This document shows, one piece after another, positions 23,669 through 31,445 of a DNA stretch of 31,445 nucleotides. Under the pieces are notes generated by a model, which ran no database searches, was not told the DNA's origin, and was given only the letters and a program-made list of their open reading frames with translations. The first letter of the stretch is position 1; each line of letters opens with the position of its first letter. A program made the translations under genes and the position numbers. This stretch comes from SLST01 sp964458555. Its GTDB lineage: Bacteria > Spirochaetota > Spirochaetia > DSM-27196 > SLST01. Location: positions 1 to 31,445 of the forward strand of contig CAYWJH010000033.1 of NCBI GenBank assembly GCA_964458555.1, in the 5' to 3' direction.

Positions 23669-25336
23669 CTACAGCTCGCCGCTCTCGAGCCGCAGCGTCA
23701 TGCTCGGCGCGTCGCAGATCTCGGTCGGTCCGTAGTACTGGATCGCTCCCGGGAAGGTGTACGACGTCTTCAGCGCCCACTCCTCGCGGTGCGCGGCGAA
23801 GCGCTTGAACGGGGCTCCGTCGAGCTCGACGAGCGCCTTGCGGATTACCGGCTTCATCGCGCCGTGGCGCTCCTCCATGTTCATCATCGACGTCAGCGGG
23901 ATTCCGCCGGCCTTCCACTCGCTCGCCGGTTTGGCGAGGTTCTGGACGGACGCGAGGTACCCGGTGAGGTCGGCGTTGATGAGCACGCACGCCGCGTAGC
24001 CGAGGCTGTAGCAGTAGTCCGCGTCGAAGTTGGAGGGGAAGGCGCAGCGACCCTCGTAGCCGAAGAAGTGGGTGAGCGCGCTGAACTTCCCGGCGAACTC
24101 GCCGTGGGTCTTCATCTCGTCCAGCCGCTCGCCCACGAGCTCGACGAGCAGGCTCTCGGTTTCGATGCGCGAGACCTGGACGTTCCCGTGCGGGTCGCGG
24201 TCCATGAGCAGCTGCCGCTGGATCGAGTTGGGCAGCGAGCTGAACACGTACGACGAGTCGCGGCTGAGGCGCTTGTTCACCCACTCGGACTGATCCTCGT
24301 AGGTGTTGAGCGTCGCGAAGTAGTCGGCGTTGGTGGCGAGCAGCGTGTTGAGCTCGCGGATGAGCTGCTTCATCTCCGGCATGAACTCGATCAGCCCTTC
24401 GGGCACGAGGACGACGCCGAAGTTCTCGCCGTTCTCGCTGCGCCGTTTGACCGCGTCTACAATCTGCCCGACGATGGTGTCGAGCGTGTGCTGCTTCTCG
24501 GCCACTTCCTCGCTGATGATACACACGTTCGGCTGCGTCTGAAGCGCGCATTCGAGCGCGATGTGCGAGGCGCTGCGTCCCATCAGCTTGATGAAGTGCC
24601 AGTACTTGCGCGCGCTCGCCGCGTCGCGCTCGATGTTGCCGATGAGCTCCGAGTACGTGCGCGTCGCCGTGTCGAAGCCGAAGGAAACCTCGATGCTCTC
24701 GTTCTTGAGGTCCCCGTCGATCGTCTTGGGCACGCCGATGACCTGGATGTCGGCGCCCTTGTCGACGAAGTACTCGGCGAGCAGCGCCGCGTTCGTGTTC
24801 GAGTCGTCGCCGCCGATGACGACGAGCGCGTCGAGCTTTCGCGCGCCGCAGACGTCGAGCGCCTTCTGAAACTGTTCCGGCGTCTCGATCTTCGTACGCC
24901 CCGAACCGATCATGTCGAATCCGCCGGTGTTGCGGTACTCGTCGACGAAGCTGGGCGTGATCTCGATCGCCTGATCCTCGAGGATTCCGCCCGGTCCGCC
25001 GAGGAAGCCGAAGAGTTTCGACTCGCCGTTGAGCGACCGCAACGCGTCGAAGATGCCGGCGATGACGTTGTGACCGCCGGGAGCCTGACCGCCGGAGAGC
25101 ACGACGCCGACCGTCGTCGGTGTCGTCTCCGGCGTTTCCTCTCCCGTTCCCTCGACGAACCGGGCGACCGGCTTGCCGTAGGTGTGCCTGAACAGCTGCT
25201 TCAGATCCGACGGGTTGGCGACGCTCTCGGTCGGGGGGCCGAACTCGATCCCCGCGTTGGCGAGCTGTCCGCGCAGCGAGACGGGCAGCTTGGGCTCGTA
25301 CGTGTAGCGGACACGCTGTAGTGGTGAAGTGCTCAT
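23669..25336 (-). CDS. pfp: Diphosphate--fructose-6-phosphate 1-phosphotransferase (long form)
   Basis: This 555-residue glycolytic enzyme phosphorylates fructose 6-phosphate with PPi, reversibly. It is the long PFP form known from spirochaetes and plants. PPi use is indicated by GGDDSN at 175-180 (Asp178 in place of the Gly of ATP enzymes) and by PKTIDGD at 203-209 with Lys204. SGGQAPGGHN, GFDTATRTYSELIGNI and MGRSASHIALECALQ are also typical. AGAGGA precedes the ATG. It starts 13 nt after the galK stop, so the two form an operon that feeds galactose-derived hexose phosphate into PPi-linked glycolysis. Confidence 0.96.
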   Translation of the reverse strand: MSTSPLQRVRYTYEPKLPVSLRGQLANAGIEFGPPTESVANPSDLKQLFRHTYGKPVARFVEGTGEETPETTPTTVGVVLSGGQAPGGHNVIAGIFDALRSLNGESKLFGFLGGPGGILEDQAIEITPSFVDEYRNTGGFDMIGSGRTKIETPEQFQKALDVCGARKLDALVVIGGDDSNTNAALLAEYFVDKGADIQVIGVPKTIDGDLKNESIEVSFGFDTATRTYSELIGNIERDAASARKYWHFIKLMGRSASHIALECALQTQPNVCIISEEVAEKQHTLDTIVGQIVDAVKRRSENGENFGVVLVPEGLIEFMPEMKQLIRELNTLLATNADYFATLNTYEDQSEWVNKRLSRDSSYVFSSLPNSIQRQLLMDRDPHGNVQVSRIETESLLVELVGERLDEMKTHGEFAGKFSALTHFFGYEGRCAFPSNFDADYCYSLGYAACVLINADLTGYLASVQNLAKPASEWKAGGIPLTSMMNMEERHGAMKPVIRKALVELDGAPFKRFAAHREEWALKTSYTFPGAIQYYGPTEICDAPSMTLRLESGEL

Positions 25337-25349
25337 AGACAGATTCCTC

Positions 25350-26639
25350 TCAGGCCGGCGCGGCGAGCGCGCCGAGATTTCGTATTTCGAGCGGGGTCAC
25401 CGCTTCGCTTCCCAGGTGGTCGGAGACGAAGGCCGTGTACGCCGTCGCGCGGTCGGTCGGCACGAGGACCTGGATCGTCCCCGCGAATCCGCCGCCGTGC
25501 ACGCGGCAGGCGGCGTCGGTGCCGTTGCGCAGCCCGGCGTCGGCGAAGAAGTGCTCGGTGAGCGCGAGCGCTACCACCACGCCCTGCTCGTCGGGGTTCT
25601 TCACCGGGACGCAGTTCTGGAGGTAGATCCCCGAGGAACGACCCGAGTCGGCCATGAGCGCGAGGTACTCGCCGATGCGGTCCTCGCGCAGCGCGCGCAC
25701 CATCCGATCCACGCGCGCGTTCTCGTCGTAGTAGTGGATCGCACGGCTCACCGCGCGGTCGCCCACCTCCCGGCGCAGCATGGGCGCGGCGGCGAAGAAG
25801 GTCGAAGCATCGACGTCGCGCAGCACTTCGCCCCCCAGCGCCGAGGCGACCGCACGCATGTCTGCCGGGATCGCCGCGTACTCGTCGGTGAGGTCCGCGT
25901 GGTTGGCGCCGCTGTCCACGACGAGCAGCGCGAGCCCCTCGGCGCCGAAGTCGGCGTCCACGCGCTCGATGCGCGGGTCGTCCGCTGCAAAGTCGATCGC
26001 GACCGCGCCGCCGGTCGCGCACGCGACCTGATCCATCAGACCGCTCGGCTTGCCGAAGTAGGTGTTCTCGGCGAACTGGCCGATCTGCGCGATCTTCGTC
26101 GAGCCCACGCTTCCCTCGTTGTAGAGCGCGTCGAGGATTGCGCCGATCAGCACCTCGATGCTCGCCGAGGACGAGAGCCCCGAGCCGGTGAGCACCGTCG
26201 AGCTCGCCGTCGCGTCGAACCCGCCGACCTCGTACCCGTCGCGCGCAAACCCCGCGGCCATCCCACGCACGAGCGCGGCGGTCGACTCCCGCTCGGAGTC
26301 GCGGACCGACGTATCGGTGACGTCCACCTCCACGAGCGGAAAGCCGTCGCTCGCGAGCCGCACGACGCCGTCGTCGCGACGGCCGACCGCGGCAATCGAG
26401 TCGAGGTTGACCGACGCGGCGAGGACGCGCCCGCGGTTGTGGTCGGTGTGGTTCCCGGCGAGCTCGGTGCGTCCGGGCGCCGAGGCGAGCCAGAGGTCGG
26501 CCTCGCCCGGCGCGTCGAGCTCGTCGCGCAGGCGCGTCACCAGCGTGTGAAACCGCTGTGGCCGCGCGTCCGGCAGGATCGATTCGAGCGACCGGGCGAG
26601 CTCGGACCGGGAGTTTGCGAGCGATTCGAGGGTACTCAT
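25350..26639 (-). CDS. galK: Galactokinase
   Basis: The 429-residue GHMP-family kinase phosphorylates galactose at C1. The substrate signature reads SAPGRTELAGNHTDHN (53-68), of the GNHTDHN type common in spirochaetes and clostridia. The ATP-binding GSGLSSSAS is at 152-160. Farther on are FGKPSGLMDQ, VDSGANHADLTDEY and a C-terminal RVHGGGFAGTIQ. The ATG at 26639 was chosen because the family start follows; a longer frame to 26780 is low-complexity. It has no Shine-Dalgarno, and a weak -10 10 nt upstream suggests a very short leader. It is divergent from manA. No galT or galE is present. Confidence 0.94.
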   Translation of the reverse strand: MSTLESLANSRSELARSLESILPDARPQRFHTLVTRLRDELDAPGEADLWLASAPGRTELAGNHTDHNRGRVLAASVNLDSIAAVGRRDDGVVRLASDGFPLVEVDVTDTSVRDSERESTAALVRGMAAGFARDGYEVGGFDATASSTVLTGSGLSSSASIEVLIGAILDALYNEGSVGSTKIAQIGQFAENTYFGKPSGLMDQVACATGGAVAIDFAADDPRIERVDADFGAEGLALLVVDSGANHADLTDEYAAIPADMRAVASALGGEVLRDVDASTFFAAAPMLRREVGDRAVSRAIHYYDENARVDRMVRALREDRIGEYLALMADSGRSSGIYLQNCVPVKNPDEQGVVVALALTEHFFADAGLRNGTDAACRVHGGGFAGTIQVLVPTDRATAYTAFVSDHLGSEAVTPLEIRNLGALAAPA

Positions 26640-26652
26640 GGTTCGCCGAACC
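26640..26652. promoter_or_regulatory. Candidate operator GGTTCG-C-CGAACC at the galK start
   Basis: A perfect 6-1-6 palindrome lies directly before the galK ATG, overlapping the predicted -10 and transcription start. It is a good position for a sugar-responsive repressor, for which no gene is in the window. Confidence 0.4.
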
Positions 26653-26679
26653 GTACCACGGATGGCCCTGCAGCGGCAA
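26650..26679 (-). promoter_or_regulatory. Weak candidate promoter of galK-pfp
   Basis: On the minus strand TTGCCG (26679-26674), an 18-nt spacer and TACGGT (26655-26650) predict a start about 3 nt before the ATG. Confidence 0.28.
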
Positions 26680-26718
26680 ATGCCGGGGGCGTCGCCGGGC
26701 CCCGACCGGTAGCGCCGA

Positions 26719-26747
26719 TTGACCGTGAGGTGCGGCGCCCGTATGAT
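26719..26747 (+). promoter_or_regulatory. Strong sigma-70 promoter of manA, nearly leaderless
   Basis: TTGACC (26719-26724), a 17-nt spacer and TATGAT (26742-26747), each five of six to consensus, predict a start at 26754, 2 nt before the manA ATG. Confidence 0.65.
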
Positions 26748-26755
26748 CGAAGAGC

Positions 26756-27973
26756 ATGCTGCATCGCCTCGAGAACACAATCCAGGACTACGCGTGGGGG
26801 TCGACCGACGCGCTCGCCCAGCTCTACGGGATGGACAACGGTCCGGGCAGGCCGATGGCCGAGCTCTGGATGGGTGCCCATCCGAAGGCGCCGTCGCGCG
26901 TCGTTGTCGGCGCCGAGGAGATGGGGCTCGACGAGTACATCGCGCGCGACCCGGAAGGAGCGCTCGGGTCGGCCGCGCAGATTGCCGGCGATCGGCTTCC
27001 CTTTCTCTTCAAGATCCTCTGCGCCGCCGCGCCGCTGTCGATCCAGGTCCACCCGAGCCTCGAACAGGCGCGCGAGGGCTTTCGGCGCGAGGACGAGGCC
27101 GGGATCGATCGGGCCGCGCCGACCCGCACCTATCGCGACGCGAATCACAAACCGGAGCTGATCTGCGCGATCCGCCCCTTCTGGGGGCTGCGCGGCTTCC
27201 GGCGGGTGGGTGAGATCCGCGACGAGCTCACGACCGTCGAGCTCGCGAAGGCCGATGTCTCGGTCGAGCCTCCCGTGGACGACAAGGAGCTCGGCGACTT
27301 CTTCATCGGTTTGCTCTCGCTCCCGGAGGACGAGCGGCGCGAGCTCATCGCGGCCGCGGTTTCGCTCGCGCGCGGGCGCTGGCACGGCGCCGCCGGCCAC
27401 GAGCTCCCGAAGCCCGGCGATTCGCTCGCGCGCTACTACTGGGTCCTGCGGATCGCCGAGGAGCACCCCGGCGACGTAGGGATCCTCGCGCCGCTCGTCA
27501 TGAACGTGTTCTCGCTCGAGCCGGGGCAGGCGATTTACCAGCCGGCCGGCGTTCTGCACGCGTATCTCAGCGGCGTGGGCGCGGAGATCATGGCAAACAG
27601 CGACAACGTGCTTCGCGGCGGGATGACGGTGAAGCACATCGACGTGGACGAGCTCGCGAAGGTAGGCCTGTTCCGCAGCGAGGAGCCGGTGGTGCTCTCC
27701 GGCGAGCCGGAGGAACACGACGGATGCACCGAGGTCTCCTACCCCGCGCCCTTCGAGGAGTTCGCCTTCTCGCGCGTGACGACCGGTCCCGAGTGCTCGA
27801 TCTCCGCCCGGACCCCGCAGATCCTCTTCTGTCACGCCGGAGCGGTCCGCCTGCGCACGACCGACCAGGAGCTCGAGCTCGCCGCCGGCGAGTCGGTCTT
27901 CATCGACGCGGGCACCGGCGACATCGCGGCGACCGGCGCCGGCGAGATCTTCCGCGCACGCGTGCCGGGGTAG
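26756..27973 (+). CDS. manA: Mannose-6-phosphate isomerase, type I
   Basis: The 405-residue zinc enzyme interconverts mannose 6-phosphate and fructose 6-phosphate. The cupin metal ligands are visible: Gln97 and His99 (SIQVHPS), Glu134 (HKPELICA) and His268 (AGVLHAYLSG). The active-site Arg287 is in NSDNVLRGG. The N-terminus NTIQDYAWGS and PMAELWMGAHPKAPS are typical. A strong promoter lies directly at the start. The yaiI-like gene follows after 2 nt. With galK and pfp on the other side, this is a sugar-entry locus. Confidence 0.96.
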   Translation: MLHRLENTIQDYAWGSTDALAQLYGMDNGPGRPMAELWMGAHPKAPSRVVVGAEEMGLDEYIARDPEGALGSAAQIAGDRLPFLFKILCAAAPLSIQVHPSLEQAREGFRREDEAGIDRAAPTRTYRDANHKPELICAIRPFWGLRGFRRVGEIRDELTTVELAKADVSVEPPVDDKELGDFFIGLLSLPEDERRELIAAAVSLARGRWHGAAGHELPKPGDSLARYYWVLRIAEEHPGDVGILAPLVMNVFSLEPGQAIYQPAGVLHAYLSGVGAEIMANSDNVLRGGMTVKHIDVDELAKVGLFRSEEPVVLSGEPEEHDGCTEVSYPAPFEEFAFSRVTTGPECSISARTPQILFCHAGAVRLRTTDQELELAAGESVFIDAGTGDIAATGAGEIFRARVPG

Positions 27974-27975
27974 CG

Positions 27976-28416
27976 ATGCGGCTGCTCGTCGACGCCGACA
28001 GCATGCCCCCGCGGGTCCGAGCGATTATCGCCCGAGCGGCCTCCCGGCACGAGCTGGAGGCCGTTTTCGTCGCCAACCGCGCGCTTCCGCTCCCGGTCGA
28101 AGGGGGGACGATGGTCGTCTGCGACGACGCCGACGCGTGGATCGCCGCCGAGGTGCACGCCGAGGACCTCGTCGTAACGCGCGACGTGCCGCTCGCGGCG
28201 AAGATCGTGGAGCGGGGCGCGGAGGTGATCACCGACCGTGGAGAGCACTACACGAGCGAGAACATCGGCCCCCGGCTCTCCGAGCGCGAGTTCGCGATGC
28301 GCATGCGCGACGCGGGAGAGCTCACGTCGAGCGGGCGGCCCTACGGGCCCCGGGAGCTTTCGGCGTTCGCGAACGCGCTCGACCGGGAACTGGCGGCACG
28401 GCACCGGAGCGCTTGA
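27976..28416 (+). CDS. YaiI/YqxD family protein (DUF188, UPF0178)
   Basis: The 146-residue protein starts with LLVDADSMPPRVR, the acidic motif of the DUF188 PIN-like fold. It continues with DLVVTRDVPLAAKIVERGAEVITDRGEHYTSENIGPRLSEREFAMRMRDAG, which is diagnostic for the family. The biochemical role of the family is not established as far as I know; nuclease-like folds have been proposed. The ATG is 2 nt after the manA stop, so translation is coupled. Its stop overlaps the -35 of the next gene. Confidence 0.9.
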   Translation: MRLLVDADSMPPRVRAIIARAASRHELEAVFVANRALPLPVEGGTMVVCDDADAWIAAEVHAEDLVVTRDVPLAAKIVERGAEVITDRGEHYTSENIGPRLSEREFAMRMRDAGELTSSGRPYGPRELSAFANALDRELAARHRSA

Positions 28417-28441
28417 TGAAGATGAGGAGAATAATTATATT
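28413..28441 (+). promoter_or_regulatory. Sigma-70 promoter of the flavodiiron protein gene
   Basis: TTGATG (28413-28418), a 17-nt spacer and TATATT (28436-28441) lie in an AT-rich island (28419-28456) that stands out in this GC-rich DNA. The predicted start is about 28448, and AGAAAGGAAGG is in the leader. Confidence 0.55.
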
Positions 28442-28468
28442 TTTATCGATTTCAGAAAGGAAGGTGCT

Positions 28469-29701
28469 ATGAAGACAACGCAGGTAACCGACGGGATCTT
28501 TCGACTTTCGGCAAACGTCGACAACATCCTCTTCGAGAGCATCTGGCCGATTCCCAACGGCGTCTCGATGAACTCGTACATCGTAAAGGGTGAGAAGGCG
28601 GCGATCGTCGACGGCGTGTGCGACTGGGACGGAGTCCCGGAGACGCTCTACGAGCAGCTCGACGAGATGGATCTCGACATCAAGGACCTCGACTACGTCA
28701 TCATGAACCATCTCGAGCCCGATCACTCCGGCTGGTTCGACAGTTTCCTCAAGCTGCGAAGCGACGTCACGGTGATCGCGAGCGAGAAGGGCGCCGAGCT
28801 CGTGAAGTACTTCTACGGCTACGAGGGCGACGTCCGGGCGGTCAAGCACGGCGATACGCTCGACCTGGGCGATGGACGCGTGCTGATGTTCGCCGAGATC
28901 CCGAACGTCCACTGGCCGGAGACGATCGCGACCTACGATACGAAGAGCAAGACGCTGCTCCCCTGCGACGCGTTCGGCAGCTTCGGGGCGGTGGGCGAGA
29001 AGATGTACGACGAGCAGCTCGACGAGAAGGACTTCGCCTTCTACGAGCAGGAGGCCGAGCGCTACTACGCGAACATCGTCGGACCGTTCTCCATATTCGT
29101 GCAGCGTGCGATCGACAAGCTCAAGGACGTCGATGTGCAGATCATCGCTCCCGGCCACGGCATCGTCTGGCGCAAGGATCCCTCGCGCATCCTGGGCGAC
29201 TACATCCGCTACGCGAGCTACAGCAAGGGCCCGGCGAAGACCGACGTGACCGTGCTCTACGCCTCCATGTACGGCATGACCGCGCGTGGCGTCGACCCCG
29301 TCGTCGAGGGGCTCGAGAGCGAGGGTGTGAAGGTCCACGTGCACAGGATTCCTGAGACCGACTGGAGCTTCGCGCTCGCGAGCGTCTGGCAGAGCTCCGG
29401 CGTGGTGATCGCCACGCCCACCTACGAGTACAAGATGTTCCCGCCCATGGGCGCGCTGCTCGAGGAGATCGGGCGCAAGAAGGCGCTCAACCGGAAGGCG
29501 TTCCGATTCGGCAGCTACGGGTGGTCGGGCGGCGCGCAGAAGGAGCTCGACGAGATCATGGAGCGCAACCGCACGAACTGGGAGTTCCTCGAGCCGGTCG
29601 AGTTCCGTGGCGCCCCCACGCAGGAGCACCTCGATCTGATCCGGCAGCGGGGAAAGGAGCTCGCGGTCGCGGTGAAGCATTGGGTGAACGAAGGCGCGTA
29701 G
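28469..29701 (+). CDS. Flavodiiron protein (A-type flavoprotein, O2/NO reductase)
   Basis: The 410-residue cytoplasmic protein reduces O2 to water or NO to N2O, taking electrons from rubredoxin or similar. The metallo-beta-lactamase-like domain carries all diiron ligands: His81, Glu83, Asp85 and His86 (NHLEPDHSG), His148 (NVHWPET), Asp167 (PCDAFGS) and His230 (APGHG). The flavodoxin domain starts near residue 257, with FMN loop YASMYGMT at 263-270 and ATPTYEYKMFPP. There is no rubredoxin or flavin-reductase extension (class A). It is probably a defence of an anaerobe against oxygen. The stop lies within a 12-bp hairpin. Confidence 0.96.
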   Translation: MKTTQVTDGIFRLSANVDNILFESIWPIPNGVSMNSYIVKGEKAAIVDGVCDWDGVPETLYEQLDEMDLDIKDLDYVIMNHLEPDHSGWFDSFLKLRSDVTVIASEKGAELVKYFYGYEGDVRAVKHGDTLDLGDGRVLMFAEIPNVHWPETIATYDTKSKTLLPCDAFGSFGAVGEKMYDEQLDEKDFAFYEQEAERYYANIVGPFSIFVQRAIDKLKDVDVQIIAPGHGIVWRKDPSRILGDYIRYASYSKGPAKTDVTVLYASMYGMTARGVDPVVEGLESEGVKVHVHRIPETDWSFALASVWQSSGVVIATPTYEYKMFPPMGALLEEIGRKKALNRKAFRFGSYGWSGGAQKELDEIMERNRTNWEFLEPVEFRGAPTQEHLDLIRQRGKELAVAVKHWVNEGA

Positions 29702-29712
29702 CGCCTTCGTTC
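29686..29712. terminator. Perfect 12-bp hairpin across the flavodiiron stop codon, without a T-run
   Basis: GAACGAAGGCGC (29686-29697), loop GTA and GCGCCTTCGTTC (29701-29712) form a perfect stem between convergent genes. The TAG stop is inside it. Neither strand has a T-run, so it is probably a bidirectional transcript end of a non-canonical type. Confidence 0.5.
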
Positions 29713-29714
29713 GG

Positions 29715-30716
29715 TCAGCGGGTCTGTGCGGTCGTGGGGAGGTGCGTCGGGTCGGTGACGCGCGTGACCGCGTAGCCGCGGTCGCCGAGCAGCTCGATTA
29801 CGTTACCGCGCCCCACCAGGTGTCCGGCGCCTACCACGACGAACGTCGTCTCCTCGCCGGCGAGATACCCGACGAGCGAGTCGATCCACGCTTCGTTGCG
29901 CAGGGTGAACAGCCGGTCGTAGACGGCTGCGTCGTCTGCGCCGCCGTGCTGGTCGAGGATAATCGCCTCGATCGCAGACACGTCGCCGGACCGCCACGCC
30001 TCGTAGAGGCGCTCGATCCTCCCGCTGTCCCCGGCGTGATCGAGCGCGAGGAGGAGCGACCGCGCCTGTTCTTCGAAGGAGCCGCTGGCGAGCGCGTCGA
30101 GCTGCTCCTCAACGGTTTCCAGTCCCGCCTGTGGTATTCGTCTCGCGCTCGCCTTCGCCGCGAAGTACGCGTCGAGCCCGTTCTCCGCGGTGAAACCTTC
30201 GGGCAGGCCCCCGGACTCGGCGACGAGCATTTCGACGAGCCACGGCTGCAGCGTCTCGATCGCCTCCACGGGGAACCCGGCGCTCGACGCCCACCGTCGG
30301 ATTCGTTGCCACCCGTCTTCATCGACGTAATCGTGCAGTGCTCGTCCCGGCGGTAGCTCGCTGCGCTCTGCCATCGCCTCGCTCAGACGCCTGGTGAGAT
30401 CGCCGTCGAGGGCGACCTCGGTCGCGAGCGCGTCGCTCAGCGTGAACGCGTGGCGCACGACCGCAGGCGGAGGCACGGCCTCCGGCGGCGCGGCGTGGAT
30501 CGAGCCGTAGAGGTAGATCGTCGCCGAGTCCGACCGCGCCTCCCACAGGAGTGGAACCGCGTCGGGCGGTGCGGTCGCATCGGCCTGGGCGAGAAGAGAG
30601 GCCGATGCGCCGGCGAGCACGAGCGCGACCGTGAGAGCGGTCCGGAAGACGCGCGATACGCCGCCTACGGGCCACCGGCCGCGCCGTGCGACGCTGCGCG
30701 ACTCAGAACGCGGCAT
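29715..30716 (-). CDS. TraB/GumN family protein, exported
   Basis: The 333-residue product starts with a basic n-region and a hydrophobic segment (FRTALTVALVLAGASASLLA) that looks like a signal peptide. The mature part has the TraB/GumN/YbaP pattern: ATIYLYGSIHAAP near residue 66, NGLDAYFAAKA, a central ETVEEQLDALASGSFEEQ, and the end FVVVGAGHLVGRGNVIELLGDRGYAVTRV. Glu and His residues in these motifs resemble those of the putative Tiki-like metalloprotease clan, but function is not established for bacterial members. The ATG at 30716 overlaps the asnS end by 14 nt, so it is probably the second gene of that operon. Confidence 0.85.
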   Translation of the reverse strand: MPRSESRSVARRGRWPVGGVSRVFRTALTVALVLAGASASLLAQADATAPPDAVPLLWEARSDSATIYLYGSIHAAPPEAVPPPAVVRHAFTLSDALATEVALDGDLTRRLSEAMAERSELPPGRALHDYVDEDGWQRIRRWASSAGFPVEAIETLQPWLVEMLVAESGGLPEGFTAENGLDAYFAAKASARRIPQAGLETVEEQLDALASGSFEEQARSLLLALDHAGDSGRIERLYEAWRSGDVSAIEAIILDQHGGADDAAVYDRLFTLRNEAWIDSLVGYLAGEETTFVVVGAGHLVGRGNVIELLGDRGYAVTRVTDPTHLPTTAQTR

Positions 30717-31445
30717 TGCCCGGTGTCCGCGGGAAGGGGATGACGTCGCGGATATTCTGCATACCCGTGCAGTACTGGATGAACCGCTCGAACCCGAGCC
30801 CGAAGCCCGAGTGCGGCACGGTGCCGAACCGTCGCAGGTCGAGGTACCACCAGTAGTCCTCGCGGTTGAGGCCGACCTCGTCGATCCGGCGCTCGAGCGC
30901 ACCGAGGTCTTCCTCGCGCTGGCTACCGCCGATGATTTCGCCGAGCCTGGGGACGAGAACGTCCATTCCGCGAACCGTTTTCCCGTCGTCGTTCTGCTTC
31001 ATGTAGAACGCCTTGATGTCGCGAGGATAGTCGGTGACGATGACCGGCCGCCCGTACACCTGCTCGGTGAGGAACTTCTCGTGCTCGCTCTGGAGATCGA
31101 TGCCCCACGAGACGGGGAACTCGAACCCGGCGCCGCTCGTGGTGAGCGCGTCCACTGCCTCGGTATAGGTGATCCGCTCGAACGTGCTCTCGGCGACCGA
31201 GCGCAGGCTGTCGATGAGGCCCTTCTGTATGCGCAGGTCGAAGAACGCCAGATCCTCCTCGCAGTCGGTGAGCAGTCCGGAGATGAGCGAGGTGATGAAC
31301 TCCTCGGCGAGATCCATGTTGCACTCGATGTCGCAGAAGGCGATTTCCGGCTCGATCATCCAGAACTCGGCGAGGTGACGCGTCGTGTTCGAGTTCTCCG
31401 CGCGGAAGGTGGGGCCGAAGGTGTAGACCCGGTCGAGCGCGCTCG
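30703..31445 (-). CDS. asnS: Asparaginyl-tRNA synthetase, C-terminal part (continues past the right edge)
   Basis: About 247 codons of a class IIb synthetase are present, beginning at the window edge. Motif 2 is recognisable (GPTFRAENSNTTRHLAEFWMIEPE), followed by AFCDIECNMDLAEEFI, FPVSWGIDLQSEHEKFL, VTDYPRDIKAFYMKQNDD and motif 3 GFGLGFERFIQY. AEFWMIEPE separates AsnRS from AspRS and LysRS. The N-terminal anticodon-binding domain is outside the window. The stop overlaps the TraB-like gene. Confidence 0.95.
   Translation of the reverse strand, partial: SALDRVYTFGPTFRAENSNTTRHLAEFWMIEPEIAFCDIECNMDLAEEFITSLISGLLTDCEEDLAFFDLRIQKGLIDSLRSVAESTFERITYTEAVDALTTSGAGFEFPVSWGIDLQSEHEKFLTEQVYGRPVIVTDYPRDIKAFYMKQNDDGKTVRGMDVLVPRLGEIIGGSQREEDLGALERRIDEVGLNREDYWWYLDLRRFGTVPHSGFGLGFERFIQYCTGMQNIRDVIPFPRTPGNAAF

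Noticed and set aside
25333..26778. A 481-codon minus-strand frame overlapping galK
   Set aside because: It is Arg/Ala/Gly-rich without domain pattern. galK in the neighbouring frame carries all GHMP motifs.
27380..27395. TGGCACGG inside manA as a third sigma-54 promoter
   Set aside because: The -12 half (TTGC) is absent at the required spacing and the site is within a conserved coding region.

Overview
The window is GC-rich DNA (about two thirds G+C by eye) from a bacterial chromosome, densely packed with ordinary core and metabolic genes. I see no phage, plasmid, transposon, CRISPR array, rRNA or tRNA. Gene content points to a high-GC member of the Spirochaetota: a long PPi-dependent phosphofructokinase beside a galactokinase with the GNHTDHN motif, a long-chain acyl-CoA synthetase of the type common in that phylum, a solitary rpsD, and a receiver-like/histidine-kinase-type ATPase/cyclic-nucleotide-binding protein. 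This assignment is inferred from family resemblance only.

Layout. 1-1163: tail of an unknown basic protein, then rpsD with its own promoter and terminator. 1270-5095: a broken MFS transporter gene, an aldo/keto reductase, metF and the three-domain signalling protein. 5112-8267: a solitary heavy-metal-binding protein, an FAD/NAD oxidoreductase overlapping an NtrC-type sigma-54 activator, then an intergenic stretch with two dyad sites, a near-perfect sigma-54 promoter and a short terminated transcript. 8266-15005: pncB, divergent from a five-gene peptide-type ABC transporter operon with ATGA junctions. 15064-18957: a zinc-dependent phospholipase C-like protein, ackA and a DUF2779 nuclease-like protein. 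19035-23147: acyl-CoA synthetase, a secreted protein and an iron-type alcohol dehydrogenase. 23196-23651: a second sigma-54 promoter with related upstream sites and a 94-residue protein. 23669-29701: galK-pfp divergent from manA-yaiI, then a flavodiiron protein. 29715-31445: a TraB/GumN-like protein overlapping the 3' end of asnS.

The most interesting signal is a putative small sigma-54 regulon. The NtrC-family regulator at 6603-7991 carries the GAFTGA sigma-54 contact loop. Just downstream are two ATGCR-N3-YGCAT dyads, a -24/-12 promoter and a candidate RNA of about 78 nt with a GAAA-capped hairpin and an intrinsic terminator. The arrangement resembles Vibrio luxO-qrr. A second -24/-12 promoter of the same quality, with ATGCA sites at a similar distance, precedes the 94-residue orphan protein 15 kb away.

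A second theme is probable leaderless transcription. At least five genes that lack a Shine-Dalgarno sequence have a -10-like TANNNT hexamer 6 or 7 nt before the start codon, which puts the predicted transcription start on or beside the initiation codon. Genes with real leaders (rpsD, ackA, pfp, flavodiiron protein, secreted protein, 94-residue protein) have clear Shine-Dalgarno sequences.

Metabolically the window suits a sugar-fermenting, oxygen-tolerant anaerobe or microaerophile: galactose and mannose entry, PPi-linked glycolysis, acetate and alcohol formation, peptide uptake, NAD salvage and oxygen or NO detoxification.
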